A DNA stretch of 64,000 bases from Sulfitobacter sediminilitoris (GCF_010667575.1 NZ_JAABNT010000014.1:49966-113965), one strand, 5' to 3'; positions 46,948-55,201 are shown, counted from the stretch's first letter. Notes: generated by a model from the sequence alone, not told the origin. A program made the numbers and translations.

Positions 46948-46967
46948 CGGGGCGCCTAAGCGCCCCG
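46948..46967 (-). terminator. Strong GC hairpin between solute-binding protein gene and downstream operon
   Basis: CGGGGCGC and GCGCCCCG form a perfect 8 bp stem with a 4-base loop, about 15 bases after the binding-protein stop. On the minus strand it is followed by TTTCAGTT. Such hairpins usually lower expression of transporter membrane genes relative to the binding protein, or stabilise its mRNA. Confidence 0.7.
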
Positions 46968-46982
46968 CAACCCGGGAGGTGT

Positions 46983-47951
46983 TCAGAACACAGGCTTTGT
47001 GTACTCTGTCATGTTGTCCTGTGTGATCTTCGGTGTGTCGAAGTAATTGAGGAACGGAAGCTCTTCACCACTGATCAGGTCGATGGCAGACTGAAGCGCC
47101 GCTTCTGCGTCATCAACGGGCGACTGATAGATCGAACCCCAGTATTCGCCGCGCTCCATGGCCTCATACCCAACTGCGAAGTTGGTCGCGCCGACGAAGG
47201 TGATGCCTTCGGCACGGTCTGCCGCAAGTGCAGCGTTCAGAGCGCCAACACCCATGTTGTCGTCGCCAGCATAAACGCCATCAATGTCGTCATACTTCAC
47301 AAGAAACGCCTCCATGACCTGCTGGGACTTTTCACGGTTCCAGTCGCCTGGCTGTGTCTCAACCAGCGTGACGTTCGGGCACACCTCTGGCAGGCGGTCG
47401 TCAAAGCCTTGCTGGCGCTCAATGGCGGTGGTGTAGCCGGGCTGGCCAGAAATCTGCACAACGCGCGCTTCGTCCTCGATACCGAGTGCCTTAAACCGGT
47501 CACACATGATCTCAGCGGAACGCGACCCTTGGGTAATGTTATCAGGACCAGAGAAGGTTGCGACAAAATCGAAACCGGCTTCAGCGATGTTGGAGTTGGT
47601 CACAACAACCGGAATATCAGCAGAATGCGCCTTGCGCACAGCAGGGATCACCGCTTCACCGTTTGTTGGCCAGATAATGATGGCATCAACTTCCTGCTGG
47701 ATCAGGTCTTCCATTTGGGCAATTTGGCGGGCGACATCGCCGCCAGCATCCAGAACGACGACTTCGACCTTCTCGTTTGCTTCGGCTGCGGCGATGAATG
47801 CTTTTTCATATGTAGTCTGGTAGCTATCGACGCCGACGTTGTTCTGCGTGATGCCTATGCGCATCGGGCTGTGGCCGTCTGCATAGGCCGCCCCTGCAAC
47901 AGTCAGTGCTGTCGTTGCGGCAGTTGCAGTCAAAATTGTGCGTAGTTTCAT
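46983..47951 (-). CDS. Ribose-type ABC transporter substrate-binding protein
   Basis: This periplasmic binding protein (Peripla_BP_4, RbsB-like) has 322 residues with a signal peptide (MKLRTILTATAATTALTVAGAAYA). The mature protein begins with MRIGITQNNVGVDSYQTTYEKAF and has IIWPTNGEAVIPAVRKA and GVYAGDDNMGVGALNA later. The ATG at 47949-47951 follows GGAGGAG. It is the first gene of the leftward operon and is divergent from the fused regulator, with operator-like palindromes between. Confidence 0.93.
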   Translation of the reverse strand: MKLRTILTATAATTALTVAGAAYADGHSPMRIGITQNNVGVDSYQTTYEKAFIAAAEANEKVEVVVLDAGGDVARQIAQMEDLIQQEVDAIIIWPTNGEAVIPAVRKAHSADIPVVVTNSNIAEAGFDFVATFSGPDNITQGSRSAEIMCDRFKALGIEDEARVVQISGQPGYTTAIERQQGFDDRLPEVCPNVTLVETQPGDWNREKSQQVMEAFLVKYDDIDGVYAGDDNMGVGALNAALAADRAEGITFVGATNFAVGYEAMERGEYWGSIYQSPVDDAEAALQSAIDLISGEELPFLNYFDTPKITQDNMTEYTKPVF

Positions 47952-48085
47952 AGTGAGCTCCTCCAAGAACTTATTAGACTTTTATGTCTGCTCCCCACTC
48001 TCCCAAGGGGGAATCACCATTCGGCGTACCGATATGATCTCCCTCACCTTGCCGTGAGCCTGCCAGCATAACCTCCAGAATAATA

Positions 48086-48117
48086 TCCAATTTGGACATT
48101 TATGTATCCATTTTGGA
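48086..48117. promoter_or_regulatory. Two palindromic operator-like sites, 21 bp apart
   Basis: TCCAATTTGGA (48086-48096) and TCCATTTTGGA (48107-48117) are each dyad-symmetric about a central T. Their flanks AAT / ATT extend the symmetry of the first. The centres are 21 bp apart, two helical turns, so two dimers could bind the same face of the DNA. They lie in the intergenic region between the binding protein gene and the fused regulator. A weaker match, TCCGAAATGGA, occurs at 48189-48199 in the first codons of the regulator gene. Confidence 0.68.
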
Positions 48118-48170
48118 TATTATTGCGATACACTTCGAAGCCATTCCCACATCAACATGAGGAGCAACTC

Positions 48171-50003
48171 GTGACGATTCAAAAATCATCCGAAATGGAT
48201 AAATCACGTGGTCGAGGCCAGTCGCGCCATCGCCACAATAAAAGGAAGGCAGCAGCGGAGGGTATGAATGTCATGAGGGGGGAGAATTTCAATCAGCTCA
48301 TACCGCCTCAGGCAAAGGCCGATATGCTGAGCGTTCTGTCCTTTATGGAAAATCTCGGCGATGAGCTGGAAAACTCGTCTGAGCTGTTTGCATCCACAAC
48401 GAACCTACGCATTACGATGCATCTGATCCGTGGTCATCTGGAAGGGCGGCTCACTACGATGACATCCCTGATTGGTGCCAGCCGCGCGCCCTATGCAACG
48501 GCCAATCGCCGCATAAAGGACATGCAGGAGGCCGGCCTGATAGATCAGCGGCCGCGCACCGTGACAGGAAAAAGCTTTTCTCTACATCCCAGCGTTCAAT
48601 TGTTGGATCAATGGACACAATTGACCAGCCGCGTGCAGCGCCTTGCAAGTTCGCAATTCGGCGGTGCCGCCGCAGCAGAAACTTCAGATTACTATTTCGG
48701 CGGATCGTACCTTAGCGCGAAATCGATCCCGCCGATGGAGGTCCTTTCCGAGCCGCTCAAGCTGGCGGGGGGGCTGCGTGTTCTGGTGCATGGCGATCCG
48801 ACCTTCATGGTGATGGACAACCTGAAACGCCAGTTTGAACAGACGATCGGCACGCAAATTCATCAACGCGCCTTTTCTATTGATCGCCTGCGCGAAGAAA
48901 CGGTGCGCAACGCAAACCGCAAATCAAGCAATTACGACATCATCGCCGTTGATCTGCCTTGGGTCGGCGGGTTCGCTGAAGAGAACGTCTTGATGCCACT
49001 TGATGAGGTCATGGATATTGCCCGCATCGACCCGTCGGATTTCCACACGGCTGGCTGGCAAGCCGCTCATTGGGGCGGTCGTGCATATGGTATTCCTGCG
49101 CAAACGACCCCTGAGCTATTGTTCTACCGAAAGGACTTTTTTGCACAGGCGGGCCTTGAGCCTCCGAGGACGACGCAAGATTTGCTGAACGCCGCAAAGG
49201 CACTGCACGATCCGCAGCGCGGGCTGCATGGCATTGCTTGGAACGCCGCGCGCGGGACAGCATTGGGTCATACGGTTCTGATGACACTGGCGGATTTCGG
49301 GCAACCCATCCTTGACCTGACACCGAATGCGGGCGGTTATGAAACGCAACATCTTGCAAACCGCGATTACCGCTTCACGATTGATACGCCAGCGGGTCTG
49401 CAAGCGGCAGAGTTCCTCAGGGAGCTGCTCAAGTATTCACCCCCGGATATTCTTTCGATGTCATGGTACGAACGCATTCGCCCCTATGCCGCGGGGCGGA
49501 TCACGATGGCTTACGGCTACACGCTGCTTGCCCCCTATTTCGAACTTGATGACGCGTCGCCCGCCAAGGATCAGACCGGATACCTGCCTCACCCCGCGGG
49601 GCCTAACGGGGCACCCATCGCCCCAGTTGGCGGTTATGTGATGGGGATACCGGCCAACCTGCCCAAAGAACGCGTTGCAGCGGCGGTCGAAGCCCTGCTG
49701 GTCTTCACCTCCCCCACTGCGCAAAAGCTGTATGTCCAGAACGGCAGCCGTACCAACCCACGCTATTCCGTGGGATCAGACCCCGATGTGCGGCGTCTGT
49801 CCCCGATATTCGAAGCGGTCGATGGGATGTCCTGGCGCGACGAACTGCAGTTCTGGCCTAGGCCGCCGATCCCCGAAATCAACGATATCATCCAGATTTG
49901 CGGAGAAGAATTTCACGACATGCTGCGCGGCATCATCAGCCCGCAAGATGCATTGCGCCGCGCCCAAGAGAAAGCCGACGCAACCCTACAACCACCAACA
50001 TAA
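48171..50003 (+). CDS. Winged-helix regulator fused to a solute-binding-protein domain
   Basis: This is a 610-residue protein from a GTG at 48171, which follows GAGGAG by about six bases. An ATG at 48102 gives a longer reading but lies inside the operator region. The first 40 residues are basic and polar and contain no signal peptide. Residues about 80-145 form a MarR-like winged helix (SLIGASRAPYATANRRIKDM, then the wing DQRPRTVTGKSFSL). Residues about 200-600 resemble ABC extracellular solute-binding proteins of the family 1/8 type (PLDEVMDIARIDPSDF, YGIPAQTTPELLFYRKDFF, GYVMGIPAN). I infer a cytoplasmic, ligand-sensing regulator, like SgrR in layout but with a different binding domain. Confidence 0.82.
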   Translation: MTIQKSSEMDKSRGRGQSRHRHNKRKAAAEGMNVMRGENFNQLIPPQAKADMLSVLSFMENLGDELENSSELFASTTNLRITMHLIRGHLEGRLTTMTSLIGASRAPYATANRRIKDMQEAGLIDQRPRTVTGKSFSLHPSVQLLDQWTQLTSRVQRLASSQFGGAAAAETSDYYFGGSYLSAKSIPPMEVLSEPLKLAGGLRVLVHGDPTFMVMDNLKRQFEQTIGTQIHQRAFSIDRLREETVRNANRKSSNYDIIAVDLPWVGGFAEENVLMPLDEVMDIARIDPSDFHTAGWQAAHWGGRAYGIPAQTTPELLFYRKDFFAQAGLEPPRTTQDLLNAAKALHDPQRGLHGIAWNAARGTALGHTVLMTLADFGQPILDLTPNAGGYETQHLANRDYRFTIDTPAGLQAAEFLRELLKYSPPDILSMSWYERIRPYAAGRITMAYGYTLLAPYFELDDASPAKDQTGYLPHPAGPNGAPIAPVGGYVMGIPANLPKERVAAAVEALLVFTSPTAQKLYVQNGSRTNPRYSVGSDPDVRRLSPIFEAVDGMSWRDELQFWPRPPIPEINDIIQICGEEFHDMLRGIISPQDALRRAQEKADATLQPPT

Positions 50004-50027
50004 TCATGACGTCAGGAGGAGACACCC

Positions 50028-50837
50028 ATGGACCCCAACCGCCTCAAAGGTAAAAACATTCTCATCACAGGCGCCGCTCGCGGCATGGGTGAGGCCAACG
50101 CACGTTCATTTGCCGAACAGGGTGCCAACGTCTGCATCGGTGATCTGGACCTGGACATGGCGAAAACTGTCGCGGATGAGATCAATGCAGCCGGAAATGG
50201 CAATGCGATTGCCGTTAAAATGGATGTCACCAAACGTGAAGACAACGCCGCCGCTGTGGCCGCGACTGTCGAAGCCTTCGGGTCCATCAATGTCGGCGTC
50301 TTTAACGCGGGTCTGAACAAACCCCGGTTCTTCATGGATATCGATGAAGACAACTGGGACATGATCATGAACGTAAACACCAAAGCGATGTGGCTGGGTA
50401 TGCAGGAAACTGCACGCCAAATGATCGAACAGGGTCCGATGGAGGGTCACCCTTACAAGCTGATCAACGTTGGCTCCATCGCGTCGCGCAAGCCGCTGGT
50501 GGATGTCACGGTCTACTGCACCTCGAAATACGGCTGCCTTGCTCTGACCCATTGTGGCGCAATTGGTCTGGCCGAGCACGGCATCACCGTGAATGGCTAT
50601 GCACCGGGCGTCGTTGTGACCCCGCTTTGGGAACAGCTCGATAAGGACCTTGTTGATATCGGCTTCAAAGAAAAAGAAGGCCAGGCTTATGACGACATCG
50701 TACGCGATGCGCTTCAGATCAAGCGTGTGTCTTACCCCAAAGACATCGTCGGCACCGCGTCCTTCCTCGCGTCCGACGACAGCGACTACATGACCGGCCA
50801 GATGATCCATGTCGACGGCGGCTGGTGCATCCAGTAA
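50028..50837 (+). CDS. Short-chain dehydrogenase, paralogue of the SDR at 46109
   Basis: This 269-residue SDR has a cofactor loop GAARGMG near residue 14-20, FNAGLNKPRF near 89, and the active-site Tyr/Lys in YCTSK. The C-terminus SDYMTGQMIHVDGGWCIQ nearly repeats that of the leftward SDR. A good ribosome-binding site (AGGAGGAG) precedes the ATG. It follows the regulator by 24 bp, so it is probably co-transcribed with it. A sugar or polyol dehydrogenase role is inferred. Confidence 0.9.
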   Translation: MDPNRLKGKNILITGAARGMGEANARSFAEQGANVCIGDLDLDMAKTVADEINAAGNGNAIAVKMDVTKREDNAAAVAATVEAFGSINVGVFNAGLNKPRFFMDIDEDNWDMIMNVNTKAMWLGMQETARQMIEQGPMEGHPYKLINVGSIASRKPLVDVTVYCTSKYGCLALTHCGAIGLAEHGITVNGYAPGVVVTPLWEQLDKDLVDIGFKEKEGQAYDDIVRDALQIKRVSYPKDIVGTASFLASDDSDYMTGQMIHVDGGWCIQ

Positions 50838-50869
50838 CGGGCCACCCTTTTCTAACCTGTAATTCAGAA

Positions 50870-50886
50870 CGGGGCCGCGTGCCCCG
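50870..50886 (+). promoter_or_regulatory. Small GC hairpin directly before the ribosome-binding site of the M24 gene
   Basis: CGGGGC and GCCCCG form a 6 bp stem with a 5-base loop, ending just before AAGGAG. It could adjust translation of the downstream gene or mark an mRNA processing point. Confidence 0.4.
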
Positions 50887-50898
50887 AAGGAGACTTCA

Positions 50899-52209
50899 AT
50901 GTCAGAACGTCCAGGCAATGCCTTAATGCCGAACTTGCTCACCCCAATGGATCTTGAGCCCAATTGGGAATGGCGCGAAAAACTGCCAGCCCATGGCCAT
51001 ATGTCCGTGGATTTTGAACGTCGCATCGACCACGACCGCCTGCGTCGCTACCGCCTCGCGCGGACACGGCAATCGCTCAAGGCCTCGAACGCTGGCACGC
51101 TGCTTTTGTTCGATGTGAACAATATCCGCTACGTCTCGGCCACCAAGATCGGCGAATGGGAACGCGACAAGATGTGCCGCTTCTGTCTGCTGACAGGTGA
51201 CGACAGCCCCTATGTCTGGGATTTTGGATCAGCCGCAGAGCACCACAAGCGGCATTCAGACTGGCTCGAGCCCAGCCACTGCCTTGCTGGCGTTGTCGGC
51301 ATGCGCGGCACTATCCCGCCGGAATTCGGTTTGATGCAGAAATACGCCAAGCAGATCGCCGGATTGATCCGCGATGCCGGTATGGCCGATATGCCCGTTG
51401 GTGTGGATTATGCGGAAACGGCAATGTTCCACGCGCTGCAACAAGAAGGCCTCAATGTGGTCGATGGCCAGCAAATCATGTTGGCGGCGCGCGAAATCAA
51501 AAATACGGATGAAATTCAGCTTTTGACCCAAGCGGCTGCCATGGTCGATGGCGTCTATCATATGATCTACGAAGAGCTGAAACCGGGCATCCGCGAAAAC
51601 GATATCGTCGCCCTGTCCAACAAAATGCTCTACGAGATGGGGTCAGACGATGTTGAGGCGATCAACGCCATTTCTGGTGAACGCTGCAACCCGCATCCGC
51701 ATAACTTTACAGACCGCCTTATCCGGCCAGGCGATCAGGCCTTCTTTGATATCCTGCAATCCTACCAAGGCTATCGCACCTGTTACTACCGCACGTTCAA
51801 CGTCGGCCGCGCAACACCATCGCAGAACGATGCCTATGTGAAGGCCCGCGAATGGATCGATGCGTCCATCGCGATGATCAAACCGGGCGTCTCCACCGAT
51901 AAGGTGGCCGAGGTTTGGCCAACGGCCCAATCGCTTGGCTTTGCGAGCGAAGACCAAGCTTTTGGGCTGCAATTCGGTCACGGGCTTGGCCTTGCGTTGC
52001 ACGAGAGGCCCATCATCTCGCGCGCGGTGTCGATGGATCACCCGATGGAGATCAAGACCGGAATGGTCTTTGCGCTGGAAACCTACTGCCCTGCAACCGA
52101 CGGCTATTCAGCCGCACGGATCGAAGAAGAAGTTGTTGTGACCGAAACCGGCTGCGAGGTCATCAGCCTCTTCCCAGCGGAAGAACTGCCGATCGCGAAC
52201 CGGTACTGA
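50899..52209 (+). CDS. M24-fold (pita-bread) protein with one metal-ligand Asp replaced by Cys
   Basis: This 436-residue protein has the methionine aminopeptidase/creatinase fold. Expected metal ligands: Asp284 (FFDIL) is present, but 11 residues later, where Asp is canonical, there is Cys295 (GYRTCYYRTF). His361 (FGHGLGL), Glu394 (FALET) and Glu409 (ARIEEE) are present. The DMSP lyase DddP and ectoine hydrolase DoeA belong to this superfamily, but neither can be claimed. It is preceded by a hairpin and followed after 1 bp by an SDR gene. A non-peptidase hydrolase or lyase role is possible. Confidence 0.82.
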   Translation: MSERPGNALMPNLLTPMDLEPNWEWREKLPAHGHMSVDFERRIDHDRLRRYRLARTRQSLKASNAGTLLLFDVNNIRYVSATKIGEWERDKMCRFCLLTGDDSPYVWDFGSAAEHHKRHSDWLEPSHCLAGVVGMRGTIPPEFGLMQKYAKQIAGLIRDAGMADMPVGVDYAETAMFHALQQEGLNVVDGQQIMLAAREIKNTDEIQLLTQAAAMVDGVYHMIYEELKPGIRENDIVALSNKMLYEMGSDDVEAINAISGERCNPHPHNFTDRLIRPGDQAFFDILQSYQGYRTCYYRTFNVGRATPSQNDAYVKAREWIDASIAMIKPGVSTDKVAEVWPTAQSLGFASEDQAFGLQFGHGLGLALHERPIISRAVSMDHPMEIKTGMVFALETYCPATDGYSAARIEEEVVVTETGCEVISLFPAEELPIANRY

Positions 52210-52210
52210 T

Positions 52211-52975
52211 ATGGGCAACCCGTTTGACCTGACCGGTCGCAAGGCATTGGTCACCGGCGGCGCGACCGGCATCGGCGAGGGCATTGCCCTCGGCCTTGCT
52301 GCCGCCGGGGCCGATGTGGTGCTGACCTATCGCAGCCATCAACCCGAAGACACCCTCGCGAAGATCAAGGCGTTGGGTGTCAAAGGTGCCGCAGTGAAAG
52401 CTGACTTTTCCAACATGGATCAGACCGGGGCCGAGGACGTGATAGGCTTTGCCAGCGACGCCTTGGGCGGACTAGACATTTTGGTAAATAACGCTGGGAT
52501 TATCCACCGCGAAGACAGTACCGACATGCCGCTGGAGGATTGGCGGCGCGTGCTGGCGGTGAACCTTGATTCTGTGTGGCTGCTGTCTCAGGCGGCGGGT
52601 AAGCGCATGGTGGCCCAAGGCTCGGGTAAAATCATCATCGTGTCTTCTGTGCTGGCATCGCAAGGCGGTTTGCGGGTTCCGGCCTATGTTTCCAGCAAAC
52701 ACGCGGTGGTCGGCCTGACGAAAGCACTTTGCAATGAGTGGGCACCGCACGGTGTCAACGTCAACAGCATCGCGCCCGGCTATACCGCCACAGACAACAC
52801 GCAAGCGCTGCGCGACGATCCGGACCGCTCAAAGGCGCTGCTCGAACGCATTCCTGCGGGCCGTTTTGCAGACCCTTCGGAAATCGCAGGTGCTGCGGTT
52901 TTTCTGGCGTCTGACGCCGCCAATTATTGCCACGGAAGCGTGGTCACCGTCGATGGAGGCTGGCTCGCCCGCTAG
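52211..52975 (+). CDS. Short-chain dehydrogenase, KduD-like (deoxygluconate dehydrogenase type)
   Basis: This 254-residue SDR begins MGNPFDLTGRKALVTGGATGIGEG and has NNAGIIHREDSTDMPLEDW near residue 92 and YVSSKHAVVGLTKALCNEW, patterns of 2-deoxy-D-gluconate 3-dehydrogenase. It starts immediately after the M24 stop codon, so it is translationally close. In this operon it could act on a keto-deoxy sugar acid. Confidence 0.88.
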   Translation: MGNPFDLTGRKALVTGGATGIGEGIALGLAAAGADVVLTYRSHQPEDTLAKIKALGVKGAAVKADFSNMDQTGAEDVIGFASDALGGLDILVNNAGIIHREDSTDMPLEDWRRVLAVNLDSVWLLSQAAGKRMVAQGSGKIIIVSSVLASQGGLRVPAYVSSKHAVVGLTKALCNEWAPHGVNVNSIAPGYTATDNTQALRDDPDRSKALLERIPAGRFADPSEIAGAAVFLASDAANYCHGSVVTVDGGWLAR

Positions 52976-52985
52976 GAGAAAGACT

Positions 52986-53729
52986 ATGGAACAATCACTT
53001 ACAGGAAAAATCGCGCTGATCACTGCAGCGGGCGCAGGTATTGGCCGCGCCAGCGCCGAAGCGCTTGCGGCGCGTGGCGCACAGGTCATCGCCACCGATC
53101 TGGATGGCGCGGCGGTTGCTGATCTGGCCGAAACATCACCCAATATAGAAGGCCACGCTCTGGACGTGCTTGACGCCGCAGCGGTTCAGGCGCTTGTTGC
53201 CTCCCTGCCACCCGTCGACATTTTGCTCAACTGTGCGGGTTGGGTTCACGACGGCACGATCCTCGATTGCGACGAAGACGTCTGGGACCGCGCCTTCGAT
53301 CTGAACGCAAAGGCGATGTACCGTATCACTAAGGCTGTGCTGCCAGGTATGCTCGCCAACAAGAACGGGTCGATCATCAACATCGCCTCCATCGTCTCCA
53401 GCGAGAAAGGCGCACCGCGCCGTTTTGCCTATGGCGCGTCCAAGGCGGCGATCATTGGCATGACCAAGGCCATCGCCGCTGACTTCGTGAGGGACGGCAT
53501 CCGCTGTAACGCAATCTGTCCCGGCACCGTGCAAAGCCCGTCTTTGAACGACCGCCTGACCGCAACCGGTGATTTTGACAAAGCCCTCGCCGCATTCAAA
53601 GAACGCCAGCCCATGGGGCGGCTCGGCCAACCCGAAGAAATCGCGGAGATGGTATGCTATCTGGCAGGGGACATGTCCGCCTTTACCACCGGACAGGCCT
53701 TTGCCGTCGATGGTGGGTGGTCGATCTGA
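52986..53729 (+). CDS. Short-chain dehydrogenase, DHRS6/LRA5-like (2-keto-3-deoxy-sugar-acid dehydrogenase type)
   Basis: This 247-residue SDR starts MEQSLTGKIALITAAGAGIGRASAE, with ILDCDEDVWDRAFDLN near residue 95 and IRCNAICPGTVQSPSL near 170-185, which match the DHRS6-like family. In L-fucose and L-rhamnose non-phosphorylative pathways such enzymes oxidise 2-keto-3-deoxy-L-fuconate (or -rhamnonate) at C4. The product is the substrate of FAH hydrolases like that at 40099-40953. Start codon is 10 bp after the preceding SDR. The stop overlaps the next start as TGATG. Confidence 0.85.
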   Translation: MEQSLTGKIALITAAGAGIGRASAEALAARGAQVIATDLDGAAVADLAETSPNIEGHALDVLDAAAVQALVASLPPVDILLNCAGWVHDGTILDCDEDVWDRAFDLNAKAMYRITKAVLPGMLANKNGSIINIASIVSSEKGAPRRFAYGASKAAIIGMTKAIAADFVRDGIRCNAICPGTVQSPSLNDRLTATGDFDKALAAFKERQPMGRLGQPEEIAEMVCYLAGDMSAFTTGQAFAVDGGWSI

Positions 53730-54880
53730 TGGGATTGGACCGCGCAGCTTCAATCGATGATCTGCGGCTGCGCGCCAAAAGCCGCATCCCGCGCTTTGCG
53801 TTTGATCTGGTGGATGGCGGTGCGGAAGATGAACGCAATATGCGCCGCAACACAGAAGCTTTTGAGGAAGTAGAGCTCACGCCCCGCTATATGGTGGATG
53901 TGTCCAACATCGACACCCGTGCGACAATATTCGGGCAAACCTTCAATGCCCCCTTCGGCATGGCACCTATCGGTATGCTTAACGCCTTCTGGCCGGGTGC
54001 CGACCTGATGCTCGCGCGGCTGTGTAAGGCGCAAAACATCCCCTACACGGCCAGTTCTGCCTCTTCGACCACGCTCGAAAAACTGGCCGAAGCCGCAGAC
54101 GGCAACGGTTGGTTCCAGCTGTATGTGTCCAGCGATGCAACAGTGACCGAAGGCCTGATCGCACGTGCCGAAGCGGCCGGCTACACCACGTTGATGGTCA
54201 CGGCCGATGTCCCAGCCGCGGGCAAGCGCGACCGCGACATCCGCAACCAGCTTGCTGTGCCCTTCCGTTTTACGCCCAAAGTGATCCTGCAATGTATGGC
54301 CAACCCGCGTTGGGCACTGACCAGCCTGAAACATGGCACGCCAAACGTGGCGAACTATGCCGACCTTCTGCAAAGCGCGACGTCCTACTCGGATGTACAA
54401 AAAACCCTGATTACTCCGGGGTTCACCTGGGAAGACCTCAAACGCTTGCGTGCGCGCTGGAAAGGCCGACTTCTGGTCAAAGGCATCCTGCATGCCCAAG
54501 ACGCCGTGGCCTGCGCCGAACAGGGCTGCGATGGAATTGTGGTGTCCAACCATGGCGGCCGTCAGGTGGCCTTTGGCCCGCCCACGATCGAAGTATTACC
54601 TGCCATTGCCGAGGCCGTCGCAAGCCGCATGACCATTATTCTCGATAGCGGCATCCGGCGCGGTGCAGATTTCCTGCGCGCAAAGGCCCTAGGGGCTGAC
54701 TTTGCGTTTGTAGGCCGCGCGTTCGCCTATGGTGTTGGTGCAGGCGGTGACGCAGGCGCTCAGCGTGCGTTTGAATTATTGCAGTTGGAATTGGTCCGCG
54801 CTTTGGGTCAGCTTGGCATCCCATCTTATCAGGCCGTTGGTTCTTCTGAACTCAGCACTTTCAAAGAAACGACGTCTTAA
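53729..54880 (+). CDS. FMN-dependent alpha-hydroxy-acid dehydrogenase (L-lactate dehydrogenase type)
   Basis: This 383-residue flavoenzyme of the LldD/glycolate oxidase family contains APIGMLNAFWPGADLMLA near residues 75-92 and the active-site base His275 with Arg278 in NHGGRQV. An ATG overlapping the SDR stop was chosen. In this pathway it could oxidise L-lactate released by the FAH hydrolase to pyruvate. A role on another 2-hydroxy acid cannot be excluded. It is last in the rightward operon, just before the right repeat region. Confidence 0.88.
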   Translation: MGLDRAASIDDLRLRAKSRIPRFAFDLVDGGAEDERNMRRNTEAFEEVELTPRYMVDVSNIDTRATIFGQTFNAPFGMAPIGMLNAFWPGADLMLARLCKAQNIPYTASSASSTTLEKLAEAADGNGWFQLYVSSDATVTEGLIARAEAAGYTTLMVTADVPAAGKRDRDIRNQLAVPFRFTPKVILQCMANPRWALTSLKHGTPNVANYADLLQSATSYSDVQKTLITPGFTWEDLKRLRARWKGRLLVKGILHAQDAVACAEQGCDGIVVSNHGGRQVAFGPPTIEVLPAIAEAVASRMTIILDSGIRRGADFLRAKALGADFAFVGRAFAYGVGAGGDAGAQRAFELLQLELVRALGQLGIPSYQAVGSSELSTFKETTS

Positions 54881-55140
54881 AGCCCCTGCCCTCACATTTC
54901 CTCATCATGGTTACCCAAATCTGAGATCTCGCCCAAAGCTTGTTCAACACATCTCCAAAGAATGGAGACCATAGTTTTGGGGTCTTTGGGAAATTTCGAA
55001 CTTTTCGCTGAAATGACCCGTGATTGGATCAAATCATTTGTACCGCAGAGCACACGACAGAGCGCGCCAGATGCCGATTTAATGTTGCACACACGGTGCA
55101 CACGGTGTCACTTAACTTATCGAAAATAAGAGTAAACCTT
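54881..55140. other. Intergenic right end of the island
   Basis: About 260 bases between the lactate dehydrogenase gene and repeat copy B. It holds the tandem TGCACAC motif at 55086-55103 and otherwise no gene or integrase that I can recognise. Confidence 0.6.
55086..55103. repeat. Third tandem TGCACAC motif, 11 bp period
   Basis: TGCACAC starts at 55086 and 55097, in a context ATGTTGCACACA-n3-TGCACACGG that also occurs inside repeat copy B at 55242-55265. It sits on the island side of the truncated dusA fragment, where recombination proteins could bind (inference). Confidence 0.5.
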
Positions 55141-55201
55141 TCCAGTCCATCATCGGCGCGATGGACAATCTCGCTGCCGCAGTGGCTGCGTTGTTGGGCA
55201 T
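55112..55201 (-). pseudogene. Truncated dusA 5' fragment
   Basis: The ATG at 55199-55201 opens a 29-codon frame. Its first 20 codons match dusA codons 1-20 at 18 of 20 residues (MPNNAATAAARLSIAPMMDW), then the sequence diverges and soon reaches a stop. Five of the seven base differences in this stretch are at third codon positions, which implies the copy was once under selection as coding DNA. It is the expected leftover 5' end after an element integrated in dusA. Confidence 0.8.

Noticed and set aside
48102..48170. The upstream ATG at 48102 as start of the fused regulator
   Set aside because: It lies inside the operator region, lacks a ribosome-binding site, and the GTG at 48171 has a good one.
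50899..52209. Calling the M24-fold protein a DMSP lyase (DddP)
   Set aside because: Only superfamily-level similarity; one metal ligand differs, and the neighbours are sugar enzymes.
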